Of a stretch of DNA of 64,000 nucleotides, positions 42,647-52,509 are shown piece after piece; within the stretch, counting starts at the first letter, position 1, and each line of letters opens with the position of its first letter. Source of the stretch: Thermoplasmatota archaeon (lineage in GTDB: Archaea; Thermoplasmatota; Penumbrarchaeia; Penumbrarchaeales; Penumbrarchaeaceae); assembly GCA_029762535.1 (NCBI GenBank), contig JARVGK010000006.1, positions 1 to 64,000 on the forward strand, given 5' to 3'. Below the pieces are notes generated by a model that worked only from the letters and a program-made list of their open reading frames with translations, was not told where the DNA came from and searched no databases. The position numbers and the translations under genes were made by a program.

Positions 42647-43191
42647 GCGTAAGGGACGTCATAAATGAGCGCAGGGCATACAGGGCGCTCGACCCTGTGG
42701 ATATCACACGGGATACGATCGAGGAGCTCATGGAGGCTGTCTCTCTCACCCCCTCGTGCTTCAACAACCAGCCCTGGAGATTCATATTCAGCAGAGATTC
42801 GATAGAGGAAGTGAAGGAGGCCTTGAGCTCCGGCAACGCGTGGGCCAAGAGCTCTTCTCTTATTGTAGCGGTCACCTCTAGGAAGGAGGACGACTGCATC
42901 ATCAAGGACAGGGAATATCATCATTTCGACGTCGGGATGGCCGCTTACGCACTCATACTCCGCGCAACGGAACTGGGCCTTGTGGCCCATCCCATCGCCG
43001 GATACGATCCGGAGATCGTAAGGGAGAAGCTCGGGATCCCGGATGAGTTCAGCATAATAACGCTGATCATAATCGGAAAACATTCGAATGACACGTCTCT
43101 CCTCAGCGAGAAGCAGGCTGAAACGGAGAAACGGAGGCCCGAGAGAAAACCCTTCTCCGATCTGTTCTTCATCGACGGGTGGGGAATTTGA
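42643..43191 (+). CDS. Nitroreductase-family flavoprotein
   Basis: A protein of 182 residues of the nitroreductase/FMN-reductase family: INERRAYRALDP (first FMN contact), PSCFNNQPWRFIF (FMN pocket), a central helix pair and GLVAHPIAGYDPEIV, then LIIIGKH. These bind FMN and use NAD(P)H to reduce quinones, nitro compounds or flavins. It overlaps the second flavodoxin gene by four bases, which suggests it could reduce or be reduced by that flavodoxin. The natural substrate is unknown. Confidence 0.87.
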   Translation: MSVRDVINERRAYRALDPVDITRDTIEELMEAVSLTPSCFNNQPWRFIFSRDSIEEVKEALSSGNAWAKSSSLIVAVTSRKEDDCIIKDREYHHFDVGMAAYALILRATELGLVAHPIAGYDPEIVREKLGIPDEFSIITLIIIGKHSNDTSLLSEKQAETEKRRPERKPFSDLFFIDGWGI

Positions 43192-44042
43192 ACATACCCT
43201 TTCCCTACCAGAGGGTCGTGGATCTGATAAAGGAGCGGTACGCTGACCTTGGGATCCTGGCTCTCATGAACATCCTGGTCATGATCGTCTTCCAGGGGGT
43301 CATGTTCTTAATCAACATCGTACTTCAGTTTCTGGGCAATTTCCTCTACATAATGATGATGATCGGCGTGTTCCTCATCATGGTCTCTCCGATATTCGGA
43401 GGGATATTGATCATAGTGTCCATTCTTCTTATGATCATGCTCTTCATCGTGATATTTGCAGTATTCTTCCTACTTATAAGCATGGTCCTTGGATGGAACA
43501 TAGTTATATCAAGGGTGGTGATCGATATAAGGGATGGGAATAAATGCGATCTCGGACCCATCTTCGACCATGTGAAGGTAAACTGGAGGCATTACCTCAA
43601 GAGAGGGATGGGGGTCGCATCCTTTCAACTGCTGATATTGACCCCGATAATGACAACTCTGATCATGGCCCCTTTTATCGTATCGATTGTCATCGGTGCG
43701 ACCTTGACCTACCTAAATCCGGATATCGGACCGATGTTCATTGTGGTTTTCTTTTTTATCGGTTATCTTCTATTGATCATCATTGCTGTCTTTTTTTCCC
43801 CGATCATGCAGTTCGTTCTCGATAACGGGAGCGTGCGGATAGCCAACGGTCAGGGGTCCTGGGAGGGAATGATCGATTCCATTATCGACATGTTCAGAAG
43901 GAGAAGGCTCTTCGGGTACTACTATATCGGATCGCTCCTGATACAGATGCTCGTTTTCTTCGTTTTCCCACTGGCAATTATCATATCATTCGTGCTCCCG
44001 ATAGTGACCAGGGCGTATATAGTGGTCAACGACGACCTTTAG
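43179..44042 (+). CDS. Polytopic membrane protein of unknown function
   Basis: A protein of 287 residues with about six hydrophobic segments (about 25-50, 55-80, 82-110, 150-180, 190-218 and 250-280) and a DIRDGNKCDLG loop. It resembles the DUF4013/DUF7847-like archaeal membrane proteins in layout, but I do not name a family with confidence. The start is GTG 43179, or TTG 43188 which overlaps the nitroreductase stop. The gene ends 17 bases inside the convergent methyltransferase gene. Confidence 0.65.
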   Translation: MGNLNIPFPYQRVVDLIKERYADLGILALMNILVMIVFQGVMFLINIVLQFLGNFLYIMMMIGVFLIMVSPIFGGILIIVSILLMIMLFIVIFAVFFLLISMVLGWNIVISRVVIDIRDGNKCDLGPIFDHVKVNWRHYLKRGMGVASFQLLILTPIMTTLIMAPFIVSIVIGATLTYLNPDIGPMFIVVFFFIGYLLLIIIAVFFSPIMQFVLDNGSVRIANGQGSWEGMIDSIIDMFRRRRLFGYYYIGSLLIQMLVFFVFPLAIIISFVLPIVTRAYIVVNDDL

Positions 44043-45195
44043 GAAGGGACAGGTCCTCGGCCACCCCGGATCTGACCATGTATCGGTTAATGAATATCCT
44101 GTTCTTGAGATAGACCAGATATCCCCCTCCCCCATGAGGCTTGAACATGACCTCCCTGCCGAGTATATGTTCGTTCAGATATGATATGGCCCTTTCTTCA
44201 TGAAGGATACGGATCCCTCCAAGCTCCAGATCGTTCCCGTCCGAAAGCACAAGGGTTAATGGGTCCAGTATCTGCTCCACCTTGTTCAATTTATTTTTTT
44301 TGTATCGGTCCTTTTTAGAGGGTTCCATGTTGTTTATCGAGGGGAGGTATCCTTCATCGTAACATGGAATTGTGGAGGGAGGTCTCTCGAATATCGATAC
44401 TTCCCCGCTGAGGAACCTGTCCTGACCCACTTTTTCCTTGATGATGGGGATATAGGTCATGTTCAATTCGTATCCCGTGCAGGACCTGTCAAGGTCCAGA
44501 GAGGCCTTCATCGTGGTCCCGCTGCCGAGGAATGGATCCAAAACCTCTTCCCCGACGAACGAGAACATGCGTATCAGCCTCCTCGGTAGTTCCTCGGGGA
44601 ACACCGCCTCATGGTCCGCCTGTCTTGCGCCTTTGAACGTCCAATGCCCCGAGAAGTATTCCTTCCACTCCTCCTTGGATAGCTTGGACCCTTCCTTATC
44701 GAACTTCTTCGGTCCTTCCTTGCCGGGTTTCTTGAATATCATTATATGTTCATGGTCCAGTTCGACGATGCCGTTCGGTGGATATGGGTACGAACCCATG
44801 ACCGGCGCGCCTCCAGTGGTGTTCAACGTGGTCCTCTTCTGCCATATTATGGATCCGATGAAATCGAATCCGAGCCTCTCGCATTGTATTATCATCTCGG
44901 CATGGAGGGGCACCACCTTGTATCGCCCGTAATCCCTCGTGCGGGTGAACTGATCCCCTATGTTTATTACGAGCCTCCGACCCGGCACCAAGACTCTGAA
45001 GCATTCCTCCCAGACGAGGTAGAGGTCCTTCAGGTACGTGTGAAGGTCCGATCCCCTGCCTATCTGGCCGTTTATCATGTAATCCTTGATGTCCCAGTAA
45101 GGGGGAGAGGTGATGATGAGATGTTTGGATCCCTCATCTATCTCGTTCATCTTCCTTGAATCGCCTATTATGAGCCTTCCCTTCATCCCGTCCAT
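44026..45195 (-). CDS. Orphan DNA methyltransferase with an SNase-like C-terminus
   Basis: A protein of 389 residues. The catalytic motif TSPPYWDIKDY comes first and the SAM-binding motif DPFLGSGTTMKASLDLDR comes later, the order of beta-class amino-methyltransferases; TSPPYW favours N4-cytosine, with N6-adenine as an alternative. No restriction nuclease gene is adjacent, so it is an orphan. The C-terminal part (about 305-389: LVLSDGNDLELGGIRI, HILGREVMF, GGGYLVYLKNRIFINRYMVRSGVAE) looks like a staphylococcal-nuclease-type OB fold without clear catalytic residues. It could bind DNA. The target sequence is unknown. Confidence 0.8.
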   Translation of the reverse strand: MDGMKGRLIIGDSRKMNEIDEGSKHLIITSPPYWDIKDYMINGQIGRGSDLHTYLKDLYLVWEECFRVLVPGRRLVINIGDQFTRTRDYGRYKVVPLHAEMIIQCERLGFDFIGSIIWQKRTTLNTTGGAPVMGSYPYPPNGIVELDHEHIMIFKKPGKEGPKKFDKEGSKLSKEEWKEYFSGHWTFKGARQADHEAVFPEELPRRLIRMFSFVGEEVLDPFLGSGTTMKASLDLDRSCTGYELNMTYIPIIKEKVGQDRFLSGEVSIFERPPSTIPCYDEGYLPSINNMEPSKKDRYKKNKLNKVEQILDPLTLVLSDGNDLELGGIRILHEERAISYLNEHILGREVMFKPHGGGGYLVYLKNRIFINRYMVRSGVAEDLSLPKGRR

Positions 45196-45301
45196 ATATT
45201 AGTATGACACTGATGGACTATAATCGTTTTCTAAATATGACCAATGCACGCTATCGATATGAATGCAAGGTAGCGATCACCCTTTTGATAATGCATCGGT
45301 T

Positions 45302-47542
45302 CTATATCGAGTCAATAATGGCATTGTAGGTCTGGCTAGGCCTCATGGCCCTGGATGCCATATCGTCATCCGGCTTGTAGTAGCCGCCTATGTCCACGGG
45401 ATGTCCTTGGGCCGCGTTAAGCTCCTGCAATATCTTATCCTCGTTCCCCTCGAGCTGTTCTGCCACGGGTGTGAATATACTCTTCAGCTCGGGATCGTCA
45501 TTCTGATCCGCAAGCTCCCTTGCCCAGAACATGGTCAGGTAGAAATGGCTGCCCCTGTTGTCTATCTCGTTGACGTCTCTACCGGGCGACCTATTGCTCT
45601 CGAGGAACCGACCGTTGGCCCTATCCAGGGTTTGGGACAGAACTCTAGCCTTTTCGTTCCCGGTCCTGTTGGCCAGGTGCTCGAGCGATGCCGATATGGC
45701 AAGGAACTCACCCAAAGAGTCCCATCTGAGATGACCCTCATTGAGGAACTGCTCGACGTGTTTGGGAGCGGAACCTCCCGCACCCGTCTCGAATAGACCT
45801 CCGCCGTTCATCAACGGCACGATCGAGAGCATCTTTGCGCTTGTGCCCACCTCTAGTATCGGGAAAAGGTCCGTGAGATAGTCCCTAAGGACGTTCCCAG
45901 TCACGGAAATAGTGTCCTTTCCCTCCTTTATGTACTGGCATGAGAACCTGGTGGCCTCGTCCGGAGACATTATCCTTATATCGAGCCCTGTCAGATCGTA
46001 TTCTTTCAGATATTCGTTCACTTTTTTGATCAATTCCGCATCGTGGGGCCTTTTCTCGTCAAGCCAGAACACGACAGGGAGCTTCGTATCGATGGCCCTG
46101 CCCACAGCTAATTTCACCCAGTCCTTGATCGCCGGGTCCTTGACCTCGCACATCCGGAAGATATCGCCCTTCTCCACATCCTGCTCCATCAGGACCTCGC
46201 CAGAGGAGGCGACTAGCCTCATCTTTCCGTCGCCTGGTGCCGAGAAGGTCTTATCATGGGACCCGTACTCCTCGGCCTTCTGGGCCATGAGGCCGACGTT
46301 CTGGACAGACCCCATGGACCTGGGGTCGAAAGCACCGTTCTGCCTGCAGAAATCGACGACGGCCCTGTACACCCCGGAATAGCTGCTGTCAGGGATCACG
46401 AACTTTGCCTCTTTAAGTGTCCCATCCTTTCCGTACATCCTACCACCTGCCCTGATGGCTGCGGGCATGGAGGCATCGATTATGACATCGCTCGGGACGT
46501 GGAGATTGGTTAGGCCCTTATCCGAGTTCACCATGGCCAGCTCTGGACCTTTGGCATACACCGCCTCGATGTCCTTCACTATCTCCAACCTCTTCTCCTC
46601 AGGTAGCGATGCGATCTTTGTGTATAGGTCTCCTAGTCCGTTGTTGGGGTTGATCCCAAGCTCCTTGAATATCACTTCATGCTTCTCGAATACGTCTGCG
46701 AAGAAAACGGAGACAACGTGTCCGAATATAATAGGGTCGGACACCTTCATCATCGTCGCCTTCAGATGGATAGAGAACAGTACCCCCATCTCTTTAGAGT
46801 GCTCTATCTGCCCCCTTATGAAATCCCTGAGGGATCTCACGCTCATGTGAGATGTATCGACGATCTCCAGGGCAGGCAGCTTCATATTATCCTTGAGGAC
46901 CTTGACATCGCCGTTATCTCCAGTATATTCTATCCTTGCCTCCATGTCCGAGTCTATCGTCAAAGACCTCTCGTTCGACCTGAGATCCCCGGATGCCATG
47001 CTGGATACATGCGCCCTGTTATCGGGTTTCCATTCAGCCATGGAATGCGGGTGCTTCCTCGCATAGTTCTTTACGGATGCCGGGGCTCTCCTATCTGAAT
47101 TCCCTTCTCTCAGGACGGGATTGACCGCGCTGCCTTTTATCTTATCATAGACGGTCTTTATCGTCCTTTCCTCATCGTTCTTGGGTTCATCTGGATAATC
47201 CGGCAGGGCGTACCCTTTGCCCTGCAGCTCCTTTATCGTCGCTTTTAGCTGTGGTATCGACGCGCTTATACACGGGAGCTTGATAACGTTCGCTTCGGGC
47301 ATTTTGACAAGCTTCCCCAGCTCTTCCAGGTCATCGTTGATCCTCTTGTCCTCGCTCAGATGGTCGGGGAACTTGGCTATCGTCCTGCCGGAGAGCGATA
47401 TGTCCCTGGTCTCCACCTTCACTCCCGCGGCTCCCGTGAACGCTTTGATCACGGGAAGCAGCGAATAGGTCGCAAGCGCCGGGGCCTCATCGACCCTGGT
47501 GTATATTATCCTGTTTCCATCAATTCTCTCTTCGTTCGACAT
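45302..47542 (-). CDS. icd: Monomeric NADP-dependent isocitrate dehydrogenase
   Basis: A protein of 746 residues, the usual length for the monomeric enzyme, which is unrelated at first sight to the common 400-residue dimeric form. Recognisable parts are [84 protein letters not shown] and [18 protein letters not shown] start at 47542, which has a strong GGAGG site; this lies 23 bases inside citF. The reaction interconverts isocitrate and 2-oxoglutarate plus CO2 with NADP. It is the last gene of the citrate operon. The monomeric form is mainly bacterial, so transfer is likely. Confidence 0.93.
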   Translation of the reverse strand: MSNEERIDGNRIIYTRVDEAPALATYSLLPVIKAFTGAAGVKVETRDISLSGRTIAKFPDHLSEDKRINDDLEELGKLVKMPEANVIKLPCISASIPQLKATIKELQGKGYALPDYPDEPKNDEERTIKTVYDKIKGSAVNPVLREGNSDRRAPASVKNYARKHPHSMAEWKPDNRAHVSSMASGDLRSNERSLTIDSDMEARIEYTGDNGDVKVLKDNMKLPALEIVDTSHMSVRSLRDFIRGQIEHSKEMGVLFSIHLKATMMKVSDPIIFGHVVSVFFADVFEKHEVIFKELGINPNNGLGDLYTKIASLPEEKRLEIVKDIEAVYAKGPELAMVNSDKGLTNLHVPSDVIIDASMPAAIRAGGRMYGKDGTLKEAKFVIPDSSYSGVYRAVVDFCRQNGAFDPRSMGSVQNVGLMAQKAEEYGSHDKTFSAPGDGKMRLVASSGEVLMEQDVEKGDIFRMCEVKDPAIKDWVKLAVGRAIDTKLPVVFWLDEKRPHDAELIKKVNEYLKEYDLTGLDIRIMSPDEATRFSCQYIKEGKDTISVTGNVLRDYLTDLFPILEVGTSAKMLSIVPLMNGGGLFETGAGGSAPKHVEQFLNEGHLRWDSLGEFLAISASLEHLANRTGNEKARVLSQTLDRANGRFLESNRSPGRDVNEIDNRGSHFYLTMFWARELADQNDDPELKSIFTPVAEQLEGNEDKILQELNAAQGHPVDIGGYYKPDDDMASRAMRPSQTYNAIIDSI

Positions 47543-49172
47543 CCTTTTCCTCCTTTTCAGCGAATACCGCATCATCGTAGTATCTTGGTTCGACGTTCCT
47601 TACCACATCTATGATGGTCCCGTCCCTGTATTCGATCAAAGCAACGATCTCATCTCCCCAGTTAGGTTCGACCTTGGTCTGGGTTATCTCGTAGGCCTGC
47701 CTTTGAAGGTCCTCTATGGTCGTTATCTTCATGTCCCGGGGTATCTTGACCGAAGCGAGCTTTTCAAGAAGGTCGATCCTTCGCGGGTTCATCGCTATGC
47801 CCCGCTCTGTCACGACGACGTCAATGTTCTCTCCAGGGGTCACCACGGTGTTGACCCTGTCGACCACGACCGGATACCTTCCTCTGAAAAGAGGGACGGT
47901 CAATATCGTCAGGCTAGCTCCGGCCGCGGTGTCCGAGTGCCCTCCGACGGGCTCGGCTATGATGCCGTTGGACATCGTGACCGAATTAACGTTATAATCC
48001 AGATCCACCTCGGTCGCGCCCAGGACGACTATGTCCAGCTTGTTGACGGTACATCCTCTCCCATGTATGTTGGCGTATGCTCCGATAGGCAGGTCAACGT
48101 GGATCTTGGGGTTCTCCTTCATGTTATGTATGGCGGCCACATCGAATGCCTGGCCCGTGATGAGTTTCTTCACTGTCCCATCGAGGAGCATCTCGACAAG
48201 GAATTTCGTGGTCCCGCCCTGGGCCCAGGCGGCCTTCACCCCCTTTTCCTTCATCCTCTGATGAAGGAATTCCGTGAAAGCAAGCGAGATCCCCCCGGCC
48301 CCCGCTTGAAAGCTCATCCCCTCCTTGACGTAACCCAATAGGTCCGCGATCCTCATCGCGTCCTTGGCTATCTTGAGCCTGGTGGGCGAGTTGGTTATCC
48401 TGAGTTCGCCTGAGGCGATCTTGTTCGGATCCCCTATCTTGTCCACGACGACCACGTAATCTACCAGCTCCTGGCCGATGGACATGGGGAAGTTGGGATA
48501 TTCCACAAGATGGTCCGTCACTGCGATAACATGGTCGGCGAAGTGAGCATCGGCATAGGCGAAATTGATCGTACCGCAAGCTGATGGGCCGTTGATCGCG
48601 TTGAGATTTCCCAGTTCATCTGCGGATGGTGCTCCTATGAAGGCCACATCCACGTGTATGTCACCGGCCTCGATCGCCCGGACCCTTCCCCCATGGGACC
48701 GGATCCTCATAGGTTGGTTGAGATATCTTCCTGAGCTTACGAGCCTCCCGAACTCGCCCCTTGCGGAACCGCCTTCGACCTTTTTGATCGTCCCGTTCAT
48801 TATACATCGGATTATTGCCTCCTCCTGGCAGGGGAATGTGGATGAGGGGGCAAGGATGAGGTCCTTTATTCCCTTCCTCTCGATCTCCGCAAGGACCATG
48901 TTCATCACATGGTCCCCGTTCCTGAAATGGTGGTGGAAGGATATGGTCATGCCGTCCTTCAACCCGATCTTTTCCATTGCCTCGCCAAGTGTTTTCACAA
49001 CCTCGTTCTCCTCGGAGGCAACATATCCGAGCTTGGGTCCGTACTTATGGTCCTTGACCGGCCTGTGGGCGAAGGGACCTTTGTAAGGTATCAGCTCCAC
49101 ACCATCGATGGACCTCGGGACCTTTCTACCCAGGGAGTTCTCCACCCACTCCACATCCGAGATCTTCACCAT
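47520..49172 (-). CDS. citF: Citrate lyase alpha subunit (citrate:ACP transferase)
   Basis: A protein of 550 residues. It has the CoA-transferase fold of CitF: an N-terminal conserved section ([23 protein letters not shown]), [35 protein letters not shown] and a late [12 protein letters not shown]. In citrate lyase the alpha subunit moves citrate onto the acyl carrier CitD and releases acetate. The gene overlaps citE by one base (TGATG) and its 3' end contains the start of icd. The gene set citD-citE-citF is intact, but citC, citX and citG are absent from the window. Confidence 0.93.
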   Translation of the reverse strand: MVKISDVEWVENSLGRKVPRSIDGVELIPYKGPFAHRPVKDHKYGPKLGYVASEENEVVKTLGEAMEKIGLKDGMTISFHHHFRNGDHVMNMVLAEIERKGIKDLILAPSSTFPCQEEAIIRCIMNGTIKKVEGGSARGEFGRLVSSGRYLNQPMRIRSHGGRVRAIEAGDIHVDVAFIGAPSADELGNLNAINGPSACGTINFAYADAHFADHVIAVTDHLVEYPNFPMSIGQELVDYVVVVDKIGDPNKIASGELRITNSPTRLKIAKDAMRIADLLGYVKEGMSFQAGAGGISLAFTEFLHQRMKEKGVKAAWAQGGTTKFLVEMLLDGTVKKLITGQAFDVAAIHNMKENPKIHVDLPIGAYANIHGRGCTVNKLDIVVLGATEVDLDYNVNSVTMSNGIIAEPVGGHSDTAAGASLTILTVPLFRGRYPVVVDRVNTVVTPGENIDVVVTERGIAMNPRRIDLLEKLASVKIPRDMKITTIEDLQRQAYEITQTKVEPNWGDEIVALIEYRDGTIIDVVRNVEPRYYDDAVFAEKEEKDVERREN

Positions 49173-50116
49173 CAGTCATCGCCTCCACCGCTTTTTTTTG
49201 CCTTCTGCTGCATCATCTCCGTCACTTCCTCGGGAGATGGTATGTCAAGGTCCGCCATCTTGGCGATCTCGAGCACCCTCTCGGCCTTGAGCACTATTGG
49301 TCTGTCTATCATCTTCGCCCCTAGGGCGACCGCTCCTGAGCCCTTCTTTTTCGCTTCCTCGATAGCCATCTTCACCCTAACGGCGTAGAGGATCTGCTCT
49401 GGGGTTGGATCGAAAACCGAATGTATTATCTCGACCTGGCTGGGATGGATGCATGCCTTTCCATCGTAACCCATTGTCTTTATCATCTCGGTCTCCTTTC
49501 TCAAACCTTCGGGGTCGCCGAAATCAGAATAGACAGTATCTATTGCTTGTATCCCGGCGGCCTTGGCCGCGAGAAGTACCATCGACCTAGCCGTGTTTAT
49601 CGCCGTTCCTGTGCTGGACCTCTCACCCCCGAGATCCGCTGTAAGGTCCTCTCCGCCTATGGTAAGCGCCTCGAGTCTTTTGGAGCATCTTGCGATATCA
49701 TATGCGTTGATGATGCCCTTTGCCGTCTCCAATGTCGCGAACAGCTTTATCCTGCCTATTGGGAGGCCTTTCTTCTCCTCCAGGTCGGTCACGATATCAT
49801 CCACCTGTATGACGTCCTCCCTGGACTCGACCTTCGGAATGTATATGCCGTGCAGTTTCTCCGAGACTATCTGTTTGATGTCCCATTTCCCGTAGGGCGT
49901 GCTCATCGGATTGATCCTCACGGTGACCTCGGTCGCTGGGCCGAAATCGATGACCTTCAATGCCTCGGAGACGAGCATCCTGGCATCGGTCTTGTATTCG
50001 AGGGGAACGGAGTCCTCAAGGTCTAATGATATTACATCGGCGCCGTATAGACCTGCTGGGGGTATCATCTTCGGGTTGTTCCCTGGGACGTATAGCCTGG
50101 AACGTCTGAGCCTCAT
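49172..50116 (-). CDS. citE: Citrate lyase beta subunit (citryl-ACP lyase)
   Basis: A protein of 314 residues of the HpcH/CitE TIM-barrel family. The RSRLYVPGNNPKM start, ISLDLEDSVPLEYK, RINPM and IGGEDLTADLGGER, with KACIHPSQVEII near the end, are those of true CitE. In the complex it splits citryl-ACP to oxaloacetate and acetyl-ACP. It overlaps citD by four bases and citF by one, as expected for a complex of fixed stoichiometry. A citramalyl- or malyl-CoA lyase role is possible if CitD cannot carry the prosthetic group. Confidence 0.92.
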   Translation of the reverse strand: MRLRRSRLYVPGNNPKMIPPAGLYGADVISLDLEDSVPLEYKTDARMLVSEALKVIDFGPATEVTVRINPMSTPYGKWDIKQIVSEKLHGIYIPKVESREDVIQVDDIVTDLEEKKGLPIGRIKLFATLETAKGIINAYDIARCSKRLEALTIGGEDLTADLGGERSSTGTAINTARSMVLLAAKAAGIQAIDTVYSDFGDPEGLRKETEMIKTMGYDGKACIHPSQVEIIHSVFDPTPEQILYAVRVKMAIEEAKKKGSGAVALGAKMIDRPIVLKAERVLEIAKMADLDIPSPEEVTEMMQQKAKKSGGGDD

Positions 50117-50397
50117 TCAAAAGCGCCCCCTTTTATCGCAGCGGCCTTGGTGCGCGCCACTATGGTGAAGTTCAGAGGGCTCTTACCAGAGCTCCAAACG
50201 ATGGCGTCCTCTATGCCCATACCGTGAAGCGTATTATCAAAGATCCGGAAGACCTCATCCCTGAAGACATCTCGGGATTTCCCCACTATTTCTATCTTTA
50301 TACCAGTCCCGGGCTCTGCGGGCGAGAGCTTTACTATGCAGTCCTCTCTCTCCTCGGTGCCGGCCTGGGCCTCCCTTAGCAGCTTTCTTGCGGCCAT
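50113..50397 (-). CDS. citD: Citrate lyase acyl carrier protein homologue (CitD), prosthetic Ser replaced
   Basis: A protein of 94 residues. It has the CitD opening (REAQAGTEEREDCIVKLSPAE) and later GKSPLNFTIVARTKAA. In bacterial CitD the motif is AGTLESxDVM, where the Ser carries the phosphoribosyl-dephospho-CoA group. Here the aligned residue is Arg17 (AGTEERED); the codon at 50347-50349 is AGA. No other Ser is in that loop; a Ser lies eight residues downstream in KLSPAE. Gene order and overlap with citE leave little doubt about the family, but the usual attachment site is missing. Confidence 0.85.
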   Translation of the reverse strand: MAARKLLREAQAGTEEREDCIVKLSPAEPGTGIKIEIVGKSRDVFRDEVFRIFDNTLHGMGIEDAIVWSSGKSPLNFTIVARTKAAAIKGGAFE

Positions 50398-50409
50398 GAC
50401 ATCACAACC

Positions 50410-52332
50410 TCATGAAAGCTGGCTCTTGGTATAATTGAGGGTTCCGCCGAGCCTGATGGTCTCCAGCTCCCTATCGGAGAGATCGTGGACGAGCTTTATC
50501 TTCGATCCCTTGTTCACTACCTCAATGATCAACTCACCCTTGAGATCGCCCACTTCCAGCTTCAGCTGGTCACCCTTCTCTATCTTGTCGTAATCGGAAG
50601 GGTCATTGAAGGTCAAGGGTGGGATCCCGAAGTTAATTAGGTTCGCCCTGTGTATCCTTGCGAAGGACTTGACGATAACAGCTTTGACACCAAGGTATTT
50701 CGGTGCCAGTGCTGCGTGCTCTCTGGATGATCCCTGACCGTAATTGTCCCCGCCGATGACGAAACCACCTTTCTTCTCGAGCGCCCTCTGCGGGAAGGTG
50801 TTGTCCACCTGACTGAAGACGAATTCGGATATGGCCGGGACGTTGGACCTGAGAGGCAGGATCTTCGCTCCTGCGGGCATGATGTGGTCCGTCGTTATGT
50901 TGTCTCCGACCTTTATAAGGACCTCCCCATTAAGCTCCGGCGATAGCGGTTGGAAGTCCGGCAGCGGTTTTATGTTAGGACCTCTCAGGATCTCCACCTT
51001 TCCCGCCTCATCAGGGGGCAGCGGATACACTATTAAGCTGTCGTCGTAGTCGTAAACCTCAGGTTCATCGATCATGTGCATTTGACCGATCTCCCTCGGG
51101 TCCGCGAACTCTCCCTTTATCGCCGTATAGGCAGCTATCTCTGGGGAGACCAGATAGACCTGGGCATCCTTTGTACCTGACCGGCCTTCGAAGTTGCGGT
51201 TGAATGTCCTCACTGATATCGCTCCCGTGTTCGGAGCGAGACCCATTCCAATGCATGGTCCACAGGCGTTCTCGAGCATCCTGAAACCCGCTCCGACGAT
51301 ATCCGCCAGCGCGCCGTTCTTGGTTATCATCTTCACAATGGCCCTCGATCCGGGGGATACGGTAGCGGATACATCCTGATGGACCTTCTTCCCCTTCATT
51401 ATCTGGGCGACAACCATAAGGTCCCTGTATGATGAATTCGTGCAGGAACCCACGCATACCTGGTCCACTTTCATACCCAGAAGCTCTTTGAGGGTGACCA
51501 CCGCCCCTGGGGAATGAGGTTTTGCCACCATCGGCTCCAAGGATGAGAGGTCTATCTCCATGACCGTATCGTAAGCTGCGTCATCGTCAGCTTTCAGTTC
51601 GATCCATTGGTCCTCCCTGCCCTGTGCCTTGAGGAACTGCCTGGTGATCTCGTCCGAGGGAAATATGGAGGTCGTGGCTCCCGTTTCCGTCCCCATATTT
51701 GTGATCGTGGCCCTGTCCGGGACGCTCAAACTCTTAATGCCTGGGCCGAAATACTCAAGTATGAATCCCCTGCCTCCCTTTACATCGAGCCTTCTTAGGA
51801 CCTCGAGTATCACGTCCTTGCCGGATACCCAATCAGGAAGCTCACCCTTCAGATGGACCCCCATGATCTTCGGGTACTTCAGACCGAAGGCCCCACCTCC
51901 CATGGATACTGCGACATCGAGACCGCCTGCACCTATGGCGAGGGATGCCACGCCACCAGCAGTTGGTGTGTGGGAGTCCGATCCGATCAGGGTCTTTCCC
52001 GGCCTTGCGAAGCGTTCGAGCATTACCTGATGGCAGATCCCGTTGCCGGCCTTGGACAGCGTAATGCCATATCTCCTCGCGATGGATTGGAGATACCTGT
52101 GATCGTCAGCGTTCTTGAAATCGCTCTGCAGCGTGTTATGGTCTATGAATGATACGCTCAATTCGGTCTTTACCCGGTCAAGGCCCATTGCCTCGAACTG
52201 AAGGTATGCCATGGTCCCAGTAGCATCTTGGGTGAGCGTCTGGTCCATCTTGATCCCTATATCGGATCCTTTCTCTTCATCTCCTGATACGATATGTTCT
52301 CTGATGATCTTCTCCGAAAGGGTTAGTCCCAT
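50410..52332 (-). CDS. Aconitase
   Basis: A protein of 640 residues, the short monomeric type. It has GSDSHTPTAGG, the three iron-sulfur cysteine positions (VGSCTNSSYRD, then ACGPCIGMG), FNRNFEGRSG and the late NYGQGSSREHAAL of the swivel domain. It interconverts citrate and isocitrate through a [4Fe-4S] cluster in the cytoplasm. I start at 52332, which has GGAGGAAT upstream, not at the longer frame. It is the first gene of the citrate operon (aconitase, citD, citE, citF, icd). Homoaconitase is less likely given these partners. Confidence 0.93.
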   Translation of the reverse strand: MGLTLSEKIIREHIVSGDEEKGSDIGIKMDQTLTQDATGTMAYLQFEAMGLDRVKTELSVSFIDHNTLQSDFKNADDHRYLQSIARRYGITLSKAGNGICHQVMLERFARPGKTLIGSDSHTPTAGGVASLAIGAGGLDVAVSMGGGAFGLKYPKIMGVHLKGELPDWVSGKDVILEVLRRLDVKGGRGFILEYFGPGIKSLSVPDRATITNMGTETGATTSIFPSDEITRQFLKAQGREDQWIELKADDDAAYDTVMEIDLSSLEPMVAKPHSPGAVVTLKELLGMKVDQVCVGSCTNSSYRDLMVVAQIMKGKKVHQDVSATVSPGSRAIVKMITKNGALADIVGAGFRMLENACGPCIGMGLAPNTGAISVRTFNRNFEGRSGTKDAQVYLVSPEIAAYTAIKGEFADPREIGQMHMIDEPEVYDYDDSLIVYPLPPDEAGKVEILRGPNIKPLPDFQPLSPELNGEVLIKVGDNITTDHIMPAGAKILPLRSNVPAISEFVFSQVDNTFPQRALEKKGGFVIGGDNYGQGSSREHAALAPKYLGVKAVIVKSFARIHRANLINFGIPPLTFNDPSDYDKIEKGDQLKLEVGDLKGELIIEVVNKGSKIKLVHDLSDRELETIRLGGTLNYTKSQLS

Positions 52333-52384
52333 TTTATTCCTCCTTATCACCTGCCCATCGGGGCGATTGCCATAAGTCGAACCG

Positions 52385-52484
52385 ATATATATATGTTACT
52401 GAATTATAATTATAGAAAATCTTTTTTATATTATTGTAGATGATTTCTTAAATTAATTTCCATTATAACGATGAATATATATAT
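52385..52484. promoter_or_regulatory. Divergent promoter region between aconitase and regulator
   Basis: An AT-rich stretch holds two strong TATA-like runs: 52385-52394 placed for the leftward citrate operon, and 52476-52484 placed about 30 bases before the ATG of the rightward regulator. The shared region is a natural site for control of the operon by that regulator. Confidence 0.5.
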
Positions 52485-52509
52485 GATCGGGTGCATCATG
52501 TAAGCCAAT

